This document shows, one piece after another, positions 51,931-60,705 of a DNA stretch of 64,000 nt. The stretch lies in NCBI GenBank assembly GCA_900768535.1, contig CAAGDE010000026.1:62001-126000 (forward strand). Direction: 5' to 3'. The notes beneath the pieces were generated by a model, which was not told the origin of the DNA, made no database searches, and worked only from the letters and a program-made list of their open reading frames with translations. The translations under genes were made by a program, and so were the position numbers. The DNA comes from Clostridia bacterium. Lineage in GTDB: Bacteria > Bacillota > Clostridia > Oscillospirales > CAG-272. Position 1 is the first letter of the stretch; each line of letters begins with the position of its first letter.

Positions 51931-53269
51931 CGGATCTCATCCCTTTGTTTCCGTTCATTGCCGCAAGCGTCTCCAACGCACGCTCCGACAGCCTTTCGTT
52001 CCGCGCCGCCTTTCCGCCTCTGACACGTACATCAAGCGGTCTGATAATTCCAAAATTCGCGTTCATCGGCACGAATGCACCGATCCCGCCGCGACTGACA
52101 TATGCCGCCATGGCTCCCAGCATCGTTTCCTCCGGGAAGATCAGCTCCCCCTCACCCAGCAGCCGTCTTGCCGCATTCACTCCGGCAACCAAGCCGCTTC
52201 CGGCGGATTCCACATAGCCCTCCACACCGGTCATCTGCCCGGCGAAGAACACGTCCGGACGCGCGATCATCGCGTAGGTCGGGGTCAGAAGCCCGGGGGA
52301 ATTGAGATACGTATTCCGGTGCATCACGCCGTAGCGCAGGAACTCCGCCTGCTCCAGTCCGGGGATCATGCGGAAGACCCGCCGCTGTTCGGGGAAGGTC
52401 AGATGGGTCTGAAAGCCGACCAGATTGAACATCGTCCCCTCGGCATTCTCCTTTCGGAGCTGTACCACCGCGTACGCCTCTTTCCCGGTTCGCGGGTCGG
52501 GCAGTCCCACCGGCTTCATCGGTCCGAACCGCAGGGTATCGTATCCCCGCCTTGCCATGACCTCCACCGGCATACAGCCCTCGAACACCTTCATCTCCTT
52601 CTGCGACGCGCGGTCGAACTCCTTCAGCGCCGCTTCCTCCGCGCCGATCAGCGCCTGATAGAACGCGTCATACTGCTCCCGCGACATCGGACAGTTGAGG
52701 TAGTCCGCGTCTCCCTTCCCGTAGCGGGAGGCAAAGAACGCGATATCCGTATTGACCGTCTCGAAATCCACAATCGGCGCCGCCGCGTCAAAGAAGTGCA
52801 GACTGCCGCACCCCAGCTCGTTCGCGATATAATCCGCCATGGCGTCCGAGGTCAGCGGACCCGTTGCAATGACCGTCACCCCGTCCGGCGAAACGCAGTC
52901 CGCCTCCCGCTCCTCCACGGTGATCTGCGGGCAGGAGCGGATCTTCTCCGTGATATATGCCGAGAATTTCTCCCGGTCGACCGCCAGCGCCGAGCCTGCC
53001 GGAACGCGGGTCGCGTCTGCGGCTTCCATAATCAGCGAGCCGCACCGGCGCAATTCCTCCTTCAGGAGTCCCACCGCGTTGGAGAGACTGTCCGACCGGA
53101 GCGAATTGGAGCAGACCAGCTCCGCAAAGCGGTCCGTGTGATGGGCGGGGGTCATTTTGTGCGGTTTCATCTCCACCAGACGCACCGCCCCGGCGCCCGC
53201 CCGCACCGCCTGCCAGGCGGCTTCACATCCGGCAAGACCGGCGCCCAGTACCGTCAGCTCCCCTGTCAT
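51914..53269 (-). CDS. trmFO: Methylenetetrahydrofolate-tRNA-(uracil-5-)-methyltransferase TrmFO
   Basis: Flavoprotein that makes m5U54 in tRNA with methylenetetrahydrofolate. The 451 residues begin with the FAD-binding LGAGLAGCEAA and contain HKMTPAHHTDRFAELVCSNSLRSD, VDFETVNTDIAFFASRYGKG and FAGQMTGVEGYVESAGSG, all typical. Start overlaps topA by 4 nt. Confidence 0.96.
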   Translation of the reverse strand: MTGELTVLGAGLAGCEAAWQAVRAGAGAVRLVEMKPHKMTPAHHTDRFAELVCSNSLRSDSLSNAVGLLKEELRRCGSLIMEAADATRVPAGSALAVDREKFSAYITEKIRSCPQITVEEREADCVSPDGVTVIATGPLTSDAMADYIANELGCGSLHFFDAAAPIVDFETVNTDIAFFASRYGKGDADYLNCPMSREQYDAFYQALIGAEEAALKEFDRASQKEMKVFEGCMPVEVMARRGYDTLRFGPMKPVGLPDPRTGKEAYAVVQLRKENAEGTMFNLVGFQTHLTFPEQRRVFRMIPGLEQAEFLRYGVMHRNTYLNSPGLLTPTYAMIARPDVFFAGQMTGVEGYVESAGSGLVAGVNAARRLLGEGELIFPEETMLGAMAAYVSRGGIGAFVPMNANFGIIRPLDVRVRGGKAARNERLSERALETLAAMNGNKGMRSDENNC

Positions 53270-55566
53270 TGTCCGTCCGTTCCCTCCGTAGCCTCCTCTT
53301 CGGGAAGCTCACGGCTGTAGCCGCACGCGCTGTCATGGCAGACGAGCAGATTCTTGCCCTTCTTGCGGAACAGCAGCTTGCCGCACTGCGGGCATTTTTC
53401 GTTCACCGGCATATCCCACGAGGAGAATTTACACTCCGGATAGCGCTCACAGCTGTAGAAAACCGTGTGGTTTTTGCCGAATTTCGTCACGATTTTGGCA
53501 CCGCAGTCCGGACAGGCAACCCCGGTATCCCGGACACGCGGCTTGGTGAATTTGCACTCCGGATAGCGGCTGCACGCATAGAAGCTGCCGTATTTTCCGC
53601 TCCGCAGGATCATCGGTGCGCCGCAGAGGTCGCACTTCATATCAGTCAGGACCGGTTCCTTCTTCTCCTCCTCCGCGCTCTTTTCCTCTCCGCCCGATGT
53701 CAGCGGCTTGGTGTTGCGGCAGGCAGGATAGTTGGGGCAGGCGGCGAACTTGCCGAACCGACCGTTCCGGATGACCATCCGGCTTCCGCACTTGTCGCAG
53801 ATGATGTCGGTCTCCTCCGGCGGCACCTCAATGCTGTTCTGTCCGATGGTCTCCTCGGCGTGCTCCAGCTCCTTTGAGAAGTCCGCCCAGAACGAGGTCA
53901 GAACCGCCTGCATCGTCTCCTTCCCCGCCTCGATCTCATCCAGCTCGTTTTCCATCTCCGCCGTGAAGCCGTAGTCCACGATGTCCGCGAAATACTCCTT
54001 CATCAGCTTGTTTGTCACCTCGCCCAGCGGCGTCGGCACAAACGCCTTGCCCTCCCGCTTGACATAGTTGCGCGAGAGGATGGTGGAAATGATGGTGGCA
54101 TAGGTACTCGGTCTGCCCAGCCCCTGCTCCTCCAGCATCTTGATCAGCGACGCATCGTTGTAGCGCACCGGAGGCTCGGTGAAGTGTTTGGACGGAACGG
54201 TATCGTCCGCATCCATCAGCTCCCCCTCACGCAGTTCCGGCAGGCGGATGTTTTTCACCTCCGCCACATCGTCTGCCGCACGTCCGGAGTCCTCCTCGGA
54301 TTCCTCATAAACCGCCATATAACCGGGGAACGCAACCGAGTATCCGCTGGTACGGAAGAGATATCCCTCGCAGGCAAAATCCACCGACACGGTATCCAGC
54401 ACTGCCGATTCCATCTGGCTTGCGATGAAGCGCTCCCAGATCAGCTTATAGAGCTTATACTGATCGTTGGAAAGCATCTTGCGGAGCTTGGTCGGCTCCA
54501 GCTCCACTCTTGACGGGCGGATGGCTTCGTGCGCGTCCTGTGCACCGGCTTTGGTCTTATAGACACGCGGGGCGGACGGGTAATATTTTTCGCCGTATTT
54601 CCCCTTGATGAAGGTCTGCGCCGCCTCCTGTGCATCGGCGGAGACCCGCAGGGAGTCGGTACGCATATAGGTGATCAGACCCTGCGTGCCGCCGAGCTCG
54701 GCGCCGAGGTTGACGCCCTCGTACAGCTCCTGTGCGACCTTCATGATTTTCTGCGACTGGAAGCCGAGCTTCTTCGCCGCCTCCTGCTGCATGGTGGAGG
54801 TGGTAAACGGCGGCGCCGGTGCTTTATGCCGTGAGGCACGCTTGACCGAGGACACGGTATAGCGCTTCCCCCGGACCGCATCGACCACCTTCATGGCTTC
54901 CGCCTCGGACGAGAGCCGCACCTTTCCCGTTGCGTCCCCCCAGAAGTGAACCGGGATCGCCTTGCCGGCGGTGTGCAGAACCGACTCGATCGTCCAGTAT
55001 TCCACCGGAACGAACGCGCGGATCTCCTCCTCCCGCTCCACAATGATCCGGGTTGCCACCGACTGTACACGTCCCGCGCTCAGTCCGCTCTTGACGTTCT
55101 TCCACAGCAGCGGGCTCAGCTTGTACCCGACGATCCGGTCCAGAATCCGGCGCGTCTGCTGGGAGTTGACCAGGTTCATATCGATCTGCCGCGGAGCTTT
55201 GATTGCCGCCTTGACTGCGGTTTTCGTCACCTCGTTGAAGCAGATGCGGAGCGTATCCTCCACCGGAATGCCCAGCGTTGCCGCCAGGTGCCACGAAATT
55301 GCCTCTCCCTCACGGTCAGGGTCGGTTGCGAGGTAGATTTTGTTTGCCGCCTTCGCTTCCTTCCGGATCTCCTTGATCAGATCGCCCTTTCCGCGGATGC
55401 TGATATAGTGCGCGTCAAAGCCGTGCTCGATGTCCACGCCGAGCGAACTTTTCGGCAGATCGCGGACGTGCCCGATGGACGCGATGACTTTATAGCTGCT
55501 GCCGAGGTATCCCTTGATGGTCAGTGCCTTGGACGGGGACTCCACGATTACCAGATTATTTGCCAT
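53266..55566 (-). CDS. topA: DNA topoisomerase I
   Basis: Type IA topoisomerase relaxing negative supercoils. The 766 residues have the Toprim domain with TDPDREGEAI (81-90), the catalytic Tyr300 in ITYMRTDS, and four C-terminal zinc-ribbon repeats (CDKCG, CDLCG, CPDCG and CPQCG). The start is 18 nt after dprA; the ribosome site is GAAAGG. dprA-topA-trmFO is a standard Firmicute order. Confidence 0.97.
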   Translation of the reverse strand: MANNLVIVESPSKALTIKGYLGSSYKVIASIGHVRDLPKSSLGVDIEHGFDAHYISIRGKGDLIKEIRKEAKAANKIYLATDPDREGEAISWHLAATLGIPVEDTLRICFNEVTKTAVKAAIKAPRQIDMNLVNSQQTRRILDRIVGYKLSPLLWKNVKSGLSAGRVQSVATRIIVEREEEIRAFVPVEYWTIESVLHTAGKAIPVHFWGDATGKVRLSSEAEAMKVVDAVRGKRYTVSSVKRASRHKAPAPPFTTSTMQQEAAKKLGFQSQKIMKVAQELYEGVNLGAELGGTQGLITYMRTDSLRVSADAQEAAQTFIKGKYGEKYYPSAPRVYKTKAGAQDAHEAIRPSRVELEPTKLRKMLSNDQYKLYKLIWERFIASQMESAVLDTVSVDFACEGYLFRTSGYSVAFPGYMAVYEESEEDSGRAADDVAEVKNIRLPELREGELMDADDTVPSKHFTEPPVRYNDASLIKMLEEQGLGRPSTYATIISTILSRNYVKREGKAFVPTPLGEVTNKLMKEYFADIVDYGFTAEMENELDEIEAGKETMQAVLTSFWADFSKELEHAEETIGQNSIEVPPEETDIICDKCGSRMVIRNGRFGKFAACPNYPACRNTKPLTSGGEEKSAEEEKKEPVLTDMKCDLCGAPMILRSGKYGSFYACSRYPECKFTKPRVRDTGVACPDCGAKIVTKFGKNHTVFYSCERYPECKFSSWDMPVNEKCPQCGKLLFRKKGKNLLVCHDSACGYSRELPEEEATEGTDGQ

Positions 55567-55584
55567 TTTGTTTTCTTTCCTTTT

Positions 55585-56889
55585 TCAGATTTTTCGGTAC
55601 AGACCGCCCGGCTGTTTTGCAACACAGCCCTGCAGCTCCAGCAGGGTCAGCTCCGAGAGCGCCTGCCCATAGGAGATATCCGCATCCACCAGATCATCCA
55701 GCGACACGGCTTTCCCGTAAGTGATCAGCTTTTTCATCAGCCGCTTTCCGGTTGCTGACAGCCCTGCCGGAAGCTCCCTGTCGGGGATCGGCGGATCGGG
55801 CTCCGGGGAGCGCAGCTTTGCCGCCTCTCTGGGGTCCGGCGCAACGGGAACGACCTTCGCCCTTGCGCCGATCGGCTCCTGCGGCTTCGGCTCCGGGCGC
55901 TTGAGAATCACCGTCTGGCGGTTCAGCACGCCGTACCGCTCCAGTGCCGCCGTGTTCACCGCCGAGCGCCCCTGTGCGATATGCAGCAGATCCGGGCGCA
56001 GCCGGTCGGCAAACAGATACAGATACCGGTTCAGCACATCCTCGCTCCGGGAGGCGAAATGCGCACCGTCCCGCAACAAATTTTCCGCTCCGGCTTCTCC
56101 GATGCCGTCTGCCCCTGCGGGAACCGCAAAGACCTCCTTGCCCTGGAGCACCGCCTCCCTTGCCGTAATCAGCGAGCCGCTTCCCAAGCCGGCTTCCACC
56201 ACCACAACGCCCTGCGACAGCGCGCTGATGAGCCGGTTACGGACCGGGAAATGGTAGGAAATCGGTTTCTCTCCCGGCGGATATTCCGACAGGAGGAGCC
56301 CCCGCTTTGCGATCTCCCGCATCAGCGGCGCGTGCTGGGACGGGTAGGCAATATCCAGCCCGCACCCCAGCACCGCCACGGGAAATCCGCCCGCTTCGAT
56401 GCTTGCCACCGCGCAGACGCCGTCAATGCCCGCCGCCATTCCGCTGACAACCGTCATCCCGACCGCCGACAGCTCATACGCTATTTTATACGCGGTCCGC
56501 ATTCCGTATGCACTCATTCTGCGCGTTCCGACCATTGCAATGCTCGGCATCCTGTCCAAACCCGGCGCGCGCCCGACATAGTAAAGGAGCAGGGGCGGAT
56601 TTTTGATCTCACGCAGAAGCTGCGGATAGGCCGGCGACTGGAAGGTCAGAATGCCGATTCCCAGCCGGACGCACGCATCCGCAATCCGGGTTGCCCGCTC
56701 CAGGTTTTTGTCGGAGAGTGCCCGCCTGGCACGTTCGGAAATGCAGTCCAGCCGGTCCAGTTCTTCGGGAGACGCGGAAAAGATGTTGTACGGGGTGTCG
56801 TACATTCCAAGCAGGGCGCGGAATTCCCCGTTGCCGGGACCGAACGCCTGTGCCAGCCAGATCCAGAACAGCATTTCATCGGTTTTCAT
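55585..56889 (-). CDS. dprA: DNA processing protein DprA/Smf
   Basis: Binds single-stranded DNA and loads RecA in transformation. The 434 residues contain the extended Rossmann fold: VGTRRMSAYG, VVSGMAAGIDG and HFPVRNRLISALS. An N-terminal helical SAM-like domain and a C-terminal winged-helix domain (about 370-430) flank it, separated by a proline-rich linker (SPEPDPPIP). The start overlaps the upstream methyltransferase by 14 nt. The other late competence genes are not in the window. Confidence 0.94.
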   Translation of the reverse strand: MKTDEMLFWIWLAQAFGPGNGEFRALLGMYDTPYNIFSASPEELDRLDCISERARRALSDKNLERATRIADACVRLGIGILTFQSPAYPQLLREIKNPPLLLYYVGRAPGLDRMPSIAMVGTRRMSAYGMRTAYKIAYELSAVGMTVVSGMAAGIDGVCAVASIEAGGFPVAVLGCGLDIAYPSQHAPLMREIAKRGLLLSEYPPGEKPISYHFPVRNRLISALSQGVVVVEAGLGSGSLITAREAVLQGKEVFAVPAGADGIGEAGAENLLRDGAHFASRSEDVLNRYLYLFADRLRPDLLHIAQGRSAVNTAALERYGVLNRQTVILKRPEPKPQEPIGARAKVVPVAPDPREAAKLRSPEPDPPIPDRELPAGLSATGKRLMKKLITYGKAVSLDDLVDADISYGQALSELTLLELQGCVAKQPGGLYRKI

Positions 56890-57739
56890 CCGCCTCTTCC
56901 CTCCTGCTTCCTTTTGCGAATTCCCACATCAGCAGAGATGCGGCGACTGCGGCGTTGAAGGACTCCGCGCGGTCACTCATCGGAATGAACACCCGCCGGT
57001 CCGCGGCAGACAGCACCGCATCGGACAGTCCGTGTCCCTCGTTCCCGATGATCACGCAGTCCCCCGCCGCGACCGGGAAATCGCCCAGCCGCTCCGCACC
57101 GGGATCCAGCGCCGCCGCAAACACCCGTCTGCCGCTCTCCCGCAGCTGACGGATGACGCCGGGAAGATCGCCCACCCGGTCGATCCGCTGACCGAACAGG
57201 GTTCCCATGGACGCCCGCACCGCCTTTGCGTTGTAGACATCCGCGCAGTCCTCGCTGAGAATCAGCCGGTCCACGCCGATTGCCGCCGCGCTCCGGATGA
57301 TTGCCCCGATGTTGGCGGGATCCCGGACCGATTCCAGCAGAACGACCGTCTCCCGCGCGGGGGGAATTTTTCCCTCACCATATATTGTAGCGATTTTTTT
57401 GCATTTGTCAATATCTTTTGCAACACATATCACGCCCTGCGGCGATTTTTCTTCGGAAATTTTGTCAAACACCCCGTCCGCAAGGGTCAGAACCCGCTCT
57501 GCGCAGTCCTCCGGTGCACGTCCGGCACCGTCGATTGCCGCCTGCCGGATCCGTTCCGCATCGCTCTCCCGCAGAAGGATCAGCGGCATGGAGACGCCGT
57601 ACCGGATCGCCTCCAGCATCAGCTTGATGCCGTCAAACCGGAAGAGACCGCTCTCTTCCCGTGCCCGTCTGTCGGTCAGCTTGCCGACCTCGACCACCGT
57701 CCGGTTCTGCCTGGATGTGATGATTTCCGTCTCCCGCAT
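56876..57739 (-). CDS. TrmH/SpoU family RNA 2'-O-methyltransferase
   Basis: SPOUT-class methyltransferase of 287 residues. The N-terminal substrate-binding part (about 1-115, with RFDGIKLMLEAIRYG) is followed by the knotted SpoU domain: motif 1 VRDPANIGAIIRSAAA, motif 2 VIIGNEGHGLS and motif 3 PMSDRAESFNAAVAASLLM. Probably acts on rRNA (YsgA-like). The start at 57739 has AAGGAGG. It opens the long minus-strand array, and only a weak promoter can be imagined between it and the rplT terminator. Confidence 0.9.
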   Translation of the reverse strand: MRETEIITSRQNRTVVEVGKLTDRRAREESGLFRFDGIKLMLEAIRYGVSMPLILLRESDAERIRQAAIDGAGRAPEDCAERVLTLADGVFDKISEEKSPQGVICVAKDIDKCKKIATIYGEGKIPPARETVVLLESVRDPANIGAIIRSAAAIGVDRLILSEDCADVYNAKAVRASMGTLFGQRIDRVGDLPGVIRQLRESGRRVFAAALDPGAERLGDFPVAAGDCVIIGNEGHGLSDAVLSAADRRVFIPMSDRAESFNAAVAASLLMWEFAKGSRREEADENR

Positions 57740-57795
57740 GGCGTGTTTTCCCTCCTTTTGTGCCGCTTTCCCCGCCGTTTTACACGTCTCTATCT

Positions 57796-57830
57796 ATGAC
57801 AAAAACCCGATGTTGTATCATCGGGTTTTT
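57796..57830 (-). terminator. Terminator of the infC-rpmI-rplT operon
   Basis: AAAAACCCGATG (57801-57812) pairs with CATCGGGTTTTT (57819-57830), 12 bp, loop TTGTAT. The U-run is in the stem's outer part on the minus strand. Confidence 0.9.
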
Positions 57831-57842
57831 GTTTGCAAAAGC

Positions 57843-58196
57843 TCAGAGCGCCGCTTTTGCCTGTGCAACCAGTGCCGCAAACGCTTCCTTGTCGGAAACC
57901 GCGATCTCCGAGAGCATCTTGCGGTTGAGGTCAACACCAGCCTTCTTCAGACCGTGCATCAGCGTGGAATAGTTCATTCCGTTGACCTTTGCCTGTGCGG
58001 AAATTCTGGTGATCCAAAGAGAACGGAAATCTCTCTTCTTCATCTTTCTGCCGGCAAAGGCATAGTTTCCGCTCTTCATGACGGCTTCCTTTGCCATCTT
58101 GAAGTGCTTCGACTTTGCGCCCCAGTATCCCTTCGCTGCCTTCAGCGTTGCTTTTCTTCTCTTGCGCGTCATCAGCGCACCCTTAATTCTTGCCAT
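57843..58196 (-). CDS. rplT: 50S ribosomal protein L20
   Basis: 117-residue L20. Starts [21 protein letters not shown] and holds [13 protein letters not shown], the conserved rRNA-contact segment. In B. subtilis L20 represses its own operon through the leader; the leader here has the needed attenuator. Confidence 0.98.
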   Translation of the reverse strand: MARIKGALMTRKRRKATLKAAKGYWGAKSKHFKMAKEAVMKSGNYAFAGRKMKKRDFRSLWITRISAQAKVNGMNYSTLMHGLKKAGVDLNRKMLSEIAVSDKEAFAALVAQAKAAL

Positions 58197-58218
58197 TTTT
58201 CAATTCCTCCGTTTCGAC

Positions 58219-58410
58219 TTACTTTACCAATGCCTTGATGTTATCCGCCATCTTTCCCTGCACCATCACGCTGGAGCGGAGATGTCTGATTCTCTTGGCG
58301 CTCTTCTGACCGGTCTTGTGCCGGTGCGAGCTGTGGAACATTTTCACCTTCCCGTTGGCAGTAACGGAGAATCTTTTGGCAGAAGCCTTATGCGTCTTGA
58401 TCTTTCCCAT
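58219..58410 (-). CDS. rpmI: 50S ribosomal protein L35
   Basis: 63 residues, MGKIKTHKASAKRFSVTANGK, then HRHKTGQKSAKRIRHLR, typical for L35. The ATG at 58410 has AAAGGAG; the longer frame to 58461 lacks a site. Between infC and rplT as usual. Confidence 0.97.
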   Translation of the reverse strand: MGKIKTHKASAKRFSVTANGKVKMFHSSHRHKTGQKSAKRIRHLRSSVMVQGKMADNIKALVK

Positions 58411-58512
58411 TTTGAAAACTCCTTTTCTTCTCTTTCCGTCCCGGACGGAACCTTCTTTCATGCAATTCCCGCCTGTGTCGGCAGGGACAGGATGAACCCT
58501 TTTGCGGCTTTT

Positions 58513-59037
58513 TTACTTTGCTTTGACAGGAGAAATAATCATGCTGAGGAACCGACCGTCCTGTACCGGTGCCTTATCGACCGAGCCGCAGTCGGCACAC
58601 GCCGCCTGGAATCTGCCCAGCACCTCCCTTCCGATTTCGGTATGGCTCATTTCACGTCCCTTGAATTTCATCACGACGCGGACCTTGTTCCCGTCTCCCA
58701 AAAAGCGCTGTGCGTGTCTGACCTTCGTTTCAAAGTCGTGCGTGTCAATGCGGCAGGAAAGCTGAATTTCCTTCAGCTCGACCGTTGCCTGCTTTTTCCG
58801 CGCTTCCTTTTCACGCTTGTCGCGTTCGAAACAGAACTTTCCGTAGTCCATGATCTTGCACACGGGCGGAGTTGCCTGTGCGGACATCATGACCAGATCC
58901 ATTCCCCGGTCATACGCCTGCTCCAGGGCGCGAGACGCGCTCATAATGCCAAGCGTTTCGCCGGCGGGACCGATCAGTCGGACTTCTTTTGCCGTGATTT
59001 CTTCATTGAGCAGGGTTTCTTTCTCTTTCGCGCTAAT
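58513..59037 (-). CDS. infC: Translation initiation factor IF-3 (ATT start)
   Basis: IF-3 keeps subunits apart and proofreads the start codon. The 174-residue protein starts at ATT (59037), 7 nt after GGAGGTG. The first residues ISAKEKETLLNEEITAKEVRLIG match IF-3, and KIMDYGKFCFERDKREKEARKKQ and VRVVMKFKGREMSH mark the linker and C-terminal domain. No ATG fits. The rare start codon is a known feature of infC and lets IF-3 limit its own synthesis. Confidence 0.95.
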   Translation of the reverse strand: MSAKEKETLLNEEITAKEVRLIGPAGETLGIMSASRALEQAYDRGMDLVMMSAQATPPVCKIMDYGKFCFERDKREKEARKKQATVELKEIQLSCRIDTHDFETKVRHAQRFLGDGNKVRVVMKFKGREMSHTEIGREVLGRFQAACADCGSVDKAPVQDGRFLSMIISPVKAK

Positions 59038-59055
59038 GGTGCAACACCTCCAAGC

Positions 59056-59092
59056 AAAAAAATAGCCGTACAAAGACACAGTCTCCGCACGG
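59056..59092 (-). promoter_or_regulatory. Attenuator in the infC leader (L20 leader-like)
   Basis: A 12-bp stem with G-U pairs, CCGTGCGGAGAC/GTCTTTGTACGG (59081-59092 with 59066-59077, loop TGT), followed on the minus strand by UA and seven U (59056-59062). It is an intrinsic terminator 19 nt before the ATT start, in a leader of about 147 nt. L20-responsive attenuators of this kind are known for this operon in Firmicutes. Confidence 0.8.
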
Positions 59093-59190
59093 AACTTCCC
59101 CTTTTTTCGCAAAAGAGAAAAGAACTATCAACCCACGGTCACAACCGGTGCCGGGGTGAGAGCGGAGTGCTCTGCTTTGTTTTCTGATAC

Positions 59191-59219
59191 AGTATACCAC
59201 TTTTTCTCCGGTTTGTCAA
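59191..59219 (-). promoter_or_regulatory. Promoter of infC-rpmI-rplT
   Basis: Minus-strand TTGACA (59214-59219), 17 bp, TATACT (59191-59196) with TGG before it. Confidence 0.85.
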
Positions 59220-59268
59220 GGGCTTTTTCGAAAAAAATATATTTTCTTCCGAAAATCCCGCAAATCGG

Positions 59269-59297
59269 TTGCAAGCGGCGGGGATGTATGTTATAAT
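59269..59297 (+). promoter_or_regulatory. Promoter of the methyltransferase-like gene
   Basis: TTGCAA (59269-59274), 17 bp, TATAAT (59292-59297). It is 250 bp ahead of the next start codon and back to back with the infC promoter. Confidence 0.75.
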
Positions 59298-59353
59298 AAT
59301 AGTAGACTGTGTAAAAAAGAATCTCGCCATATAAAAACACAAAAGCAAGAGCC

Positions 59354-59482
59354 GCTTTTTCTTTGACCATGTAGGCGCAAAGAAAAAGCTTGGCAAAAAG
59401 AAACGCCGTATAGGGATTTCGCCGACTGCGGTCGGCGACGAGGGCTCCGCGCCCTCGACTGCGCCGCCTTTTGGAAAAGGCG
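59354..59482 (+). repeat. Four-hairpin structured leader element
   Basis: Hairpins follow one another: 12-bp GCTTTTTCTTTG/CAAAGAAAAAGC (59354-59365 with 59378-59389); 7-bp CGCCGAC/GTCGGCG (59420-59426 with 59431-59437); 7-bp CGAGGGC/GCCCTCG (59439-59445 with 59451-59457); 8-bp CGCCTTTT/AAAAGGCG (59465-59472 with 59475-59482). No gene. It looks like a dispersed repeat of this bacterial group or an RNA leader. Confidence 0.7.
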
Positions 59483-59557
59483 GGCGAAAACTTTAATTGA
59501 TTGGCAAGAGCCGGCAGATTTGTTTACAGTTATCACACCCCTTTGAAAGGATATGAC

Positions 59558-60598
59558 ATGAAATTCCGTTTATCCCCTTCCGATGCGCTCCGGGCGGCGC
59601 GGCTGCAGCAGAACGTTTCCGAAAACGACCGCGTTCTGCGTCTGCTCTCGGATTACCTCAACCTGACGCCCCGTCTGCTTGACCGGAAAACCGTCCTGGA
59701 GCTGGCAGAGGACTGCTCCGTCTCCCCTGACGATGCCTTCCGGACGCTGCTGTGCGCCTGTCTCGGGCTGAACATTCCGGACAGTCCGGACGACCGCCGG
59801 CTGGAGCGGCTGTATTTTCAGCCGGGGCTCCGCCGTCTCTCCCCGGACGTCTATCTGAACGATGCCTACACGCGTACCGTCCGGTTTTCGGAGCTGTCCG
59901 TCGGCAGATGGCACTTCACGCACGGGGAGTACCTCGCCTACGAGCCGTTCGTCTGCGGGCACCCGGTGCTGACCTCCGACTTCCGGGAAATCCCGCAGCT
60001 CGGCTACTTCGACAGCACCTTCCGCTTCCCGTCCGTCACGGAAAACGGCGTGGAATGGATGACCGTCACGCCGAACGAGGTGGAGACCATGCGGGAGCCG
60101 ATTGCACAGGCACACGGGCGCGTTCTGACCTACGGCTTGGGGCTCGGCTACTTCGCTTTTCATGCATCAGGAAAGTCGGAGGTGGAATCGGTCACGGTTG
60201 TGGAGCGGGATACGGAGCTGATCGGGCTGTTCCGGGAGCAGATCCTGCCGCAGTTCCCGCAAAAGGAGAAGCTTCACATTGTTTCCGGGGATGCATTCGA
60301 CTTCACCGAGCGGCAGATGGTGTCGGGACAGTTCGACTGCGCGTTTGTCGATCTGTGGCACGATCAGTCGGACGGTCTGCCGCTGTATCTGCGTATGAAG
60401 CGGCTGGAATCCCGCTTCCCCGGGACCGATTTTTCCTATTGGATTGAGCCGACCATCCTCTCCTCCCTGCGGCACATGGTCACGGACCGGATCTTTGACG
60501 GAGAGGGCGCCGAGATCCGCTCCTTTGAGGAGATCCGCACCATGCTGAGCGATGCCTACCTGCGCAACCTTGCCCCGAAGCTGCGGCTGGCGGAATAA
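59558..60598 (+). CDS. Putative class I SAM-dependent methyltransferase
   Basis: A 346-residue protein. The C-terminal half has a Rossmann-type SAM-binding pattern: GRVLTYGLGLGYFAF (187-201, glycine-rich loop), VTVVERDTELI (with Glu216 at the end of strand 2), VSGDAFDF and FDCAFVDLWHD (strand 4). The layout recalls spermidine synthase. The N-terminal 180 residues are unassigned. The ATG at 59558 follows GAAAGG; earlier codons lie in the leader hairpins. Substrate unknown. Confidence 0.75.
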   Translation: MKFRLSPSDALRAARLQQNVSENDRVLRLLSDYLNLTPRLLDRKTVLELAEDCSVSPDDAFRTLLCACLGLNIPDSPDDRRLERLYFQPGLRRLSPDVYLNDAYTRTVRFSELSVGRWHFTHGEYLAYEPFVCGHPVLTSDFREIPQLGYFDSTFRFPSVTENGVEWMTVTPNEVETMREPIAQAHGRVLTYGLGLGYFAFHASGKSEVESVTVVERDTELIGLFREQILPQFPQKEKLHIVSGDAFDFTERQMVSGQFDCAFVDLWHDQSDGLPLYLRMKRLESRFPGTDFSYWIEPTILSSLRHMVTDRIFDGEGAEIRSFEEIRTMLSDAYLRNLAPKLRLAE

Positions 60599-60635
60599 TT
60601 TTTTTCAAAATTTCATAAAATCATGCCGGAATCCC

Positions 60636-60664
60636 TTGACTTTTTCCGTAAGTTATGATATAAT
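60636..60664 (+). promoter_or_regulatory. Promoter of the CNNM/CorC gene pair
   Basis: TTGACT (60636-60641), 17 bp, TATAAT (60659-60664). Confidence 0.75.
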
Positions 60665-60705
60665 TATTGGTATATTTCTGAAATGAAAAGGAGTTGGTTT
60701 TTTCA

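Noticed and set aside
59291..59536. Minus-strand frame of 81 codons in the structured leader
   Set aside because: It overlaps four hairpins and an opposing promoter; looks like a chance frame within a repeat element.
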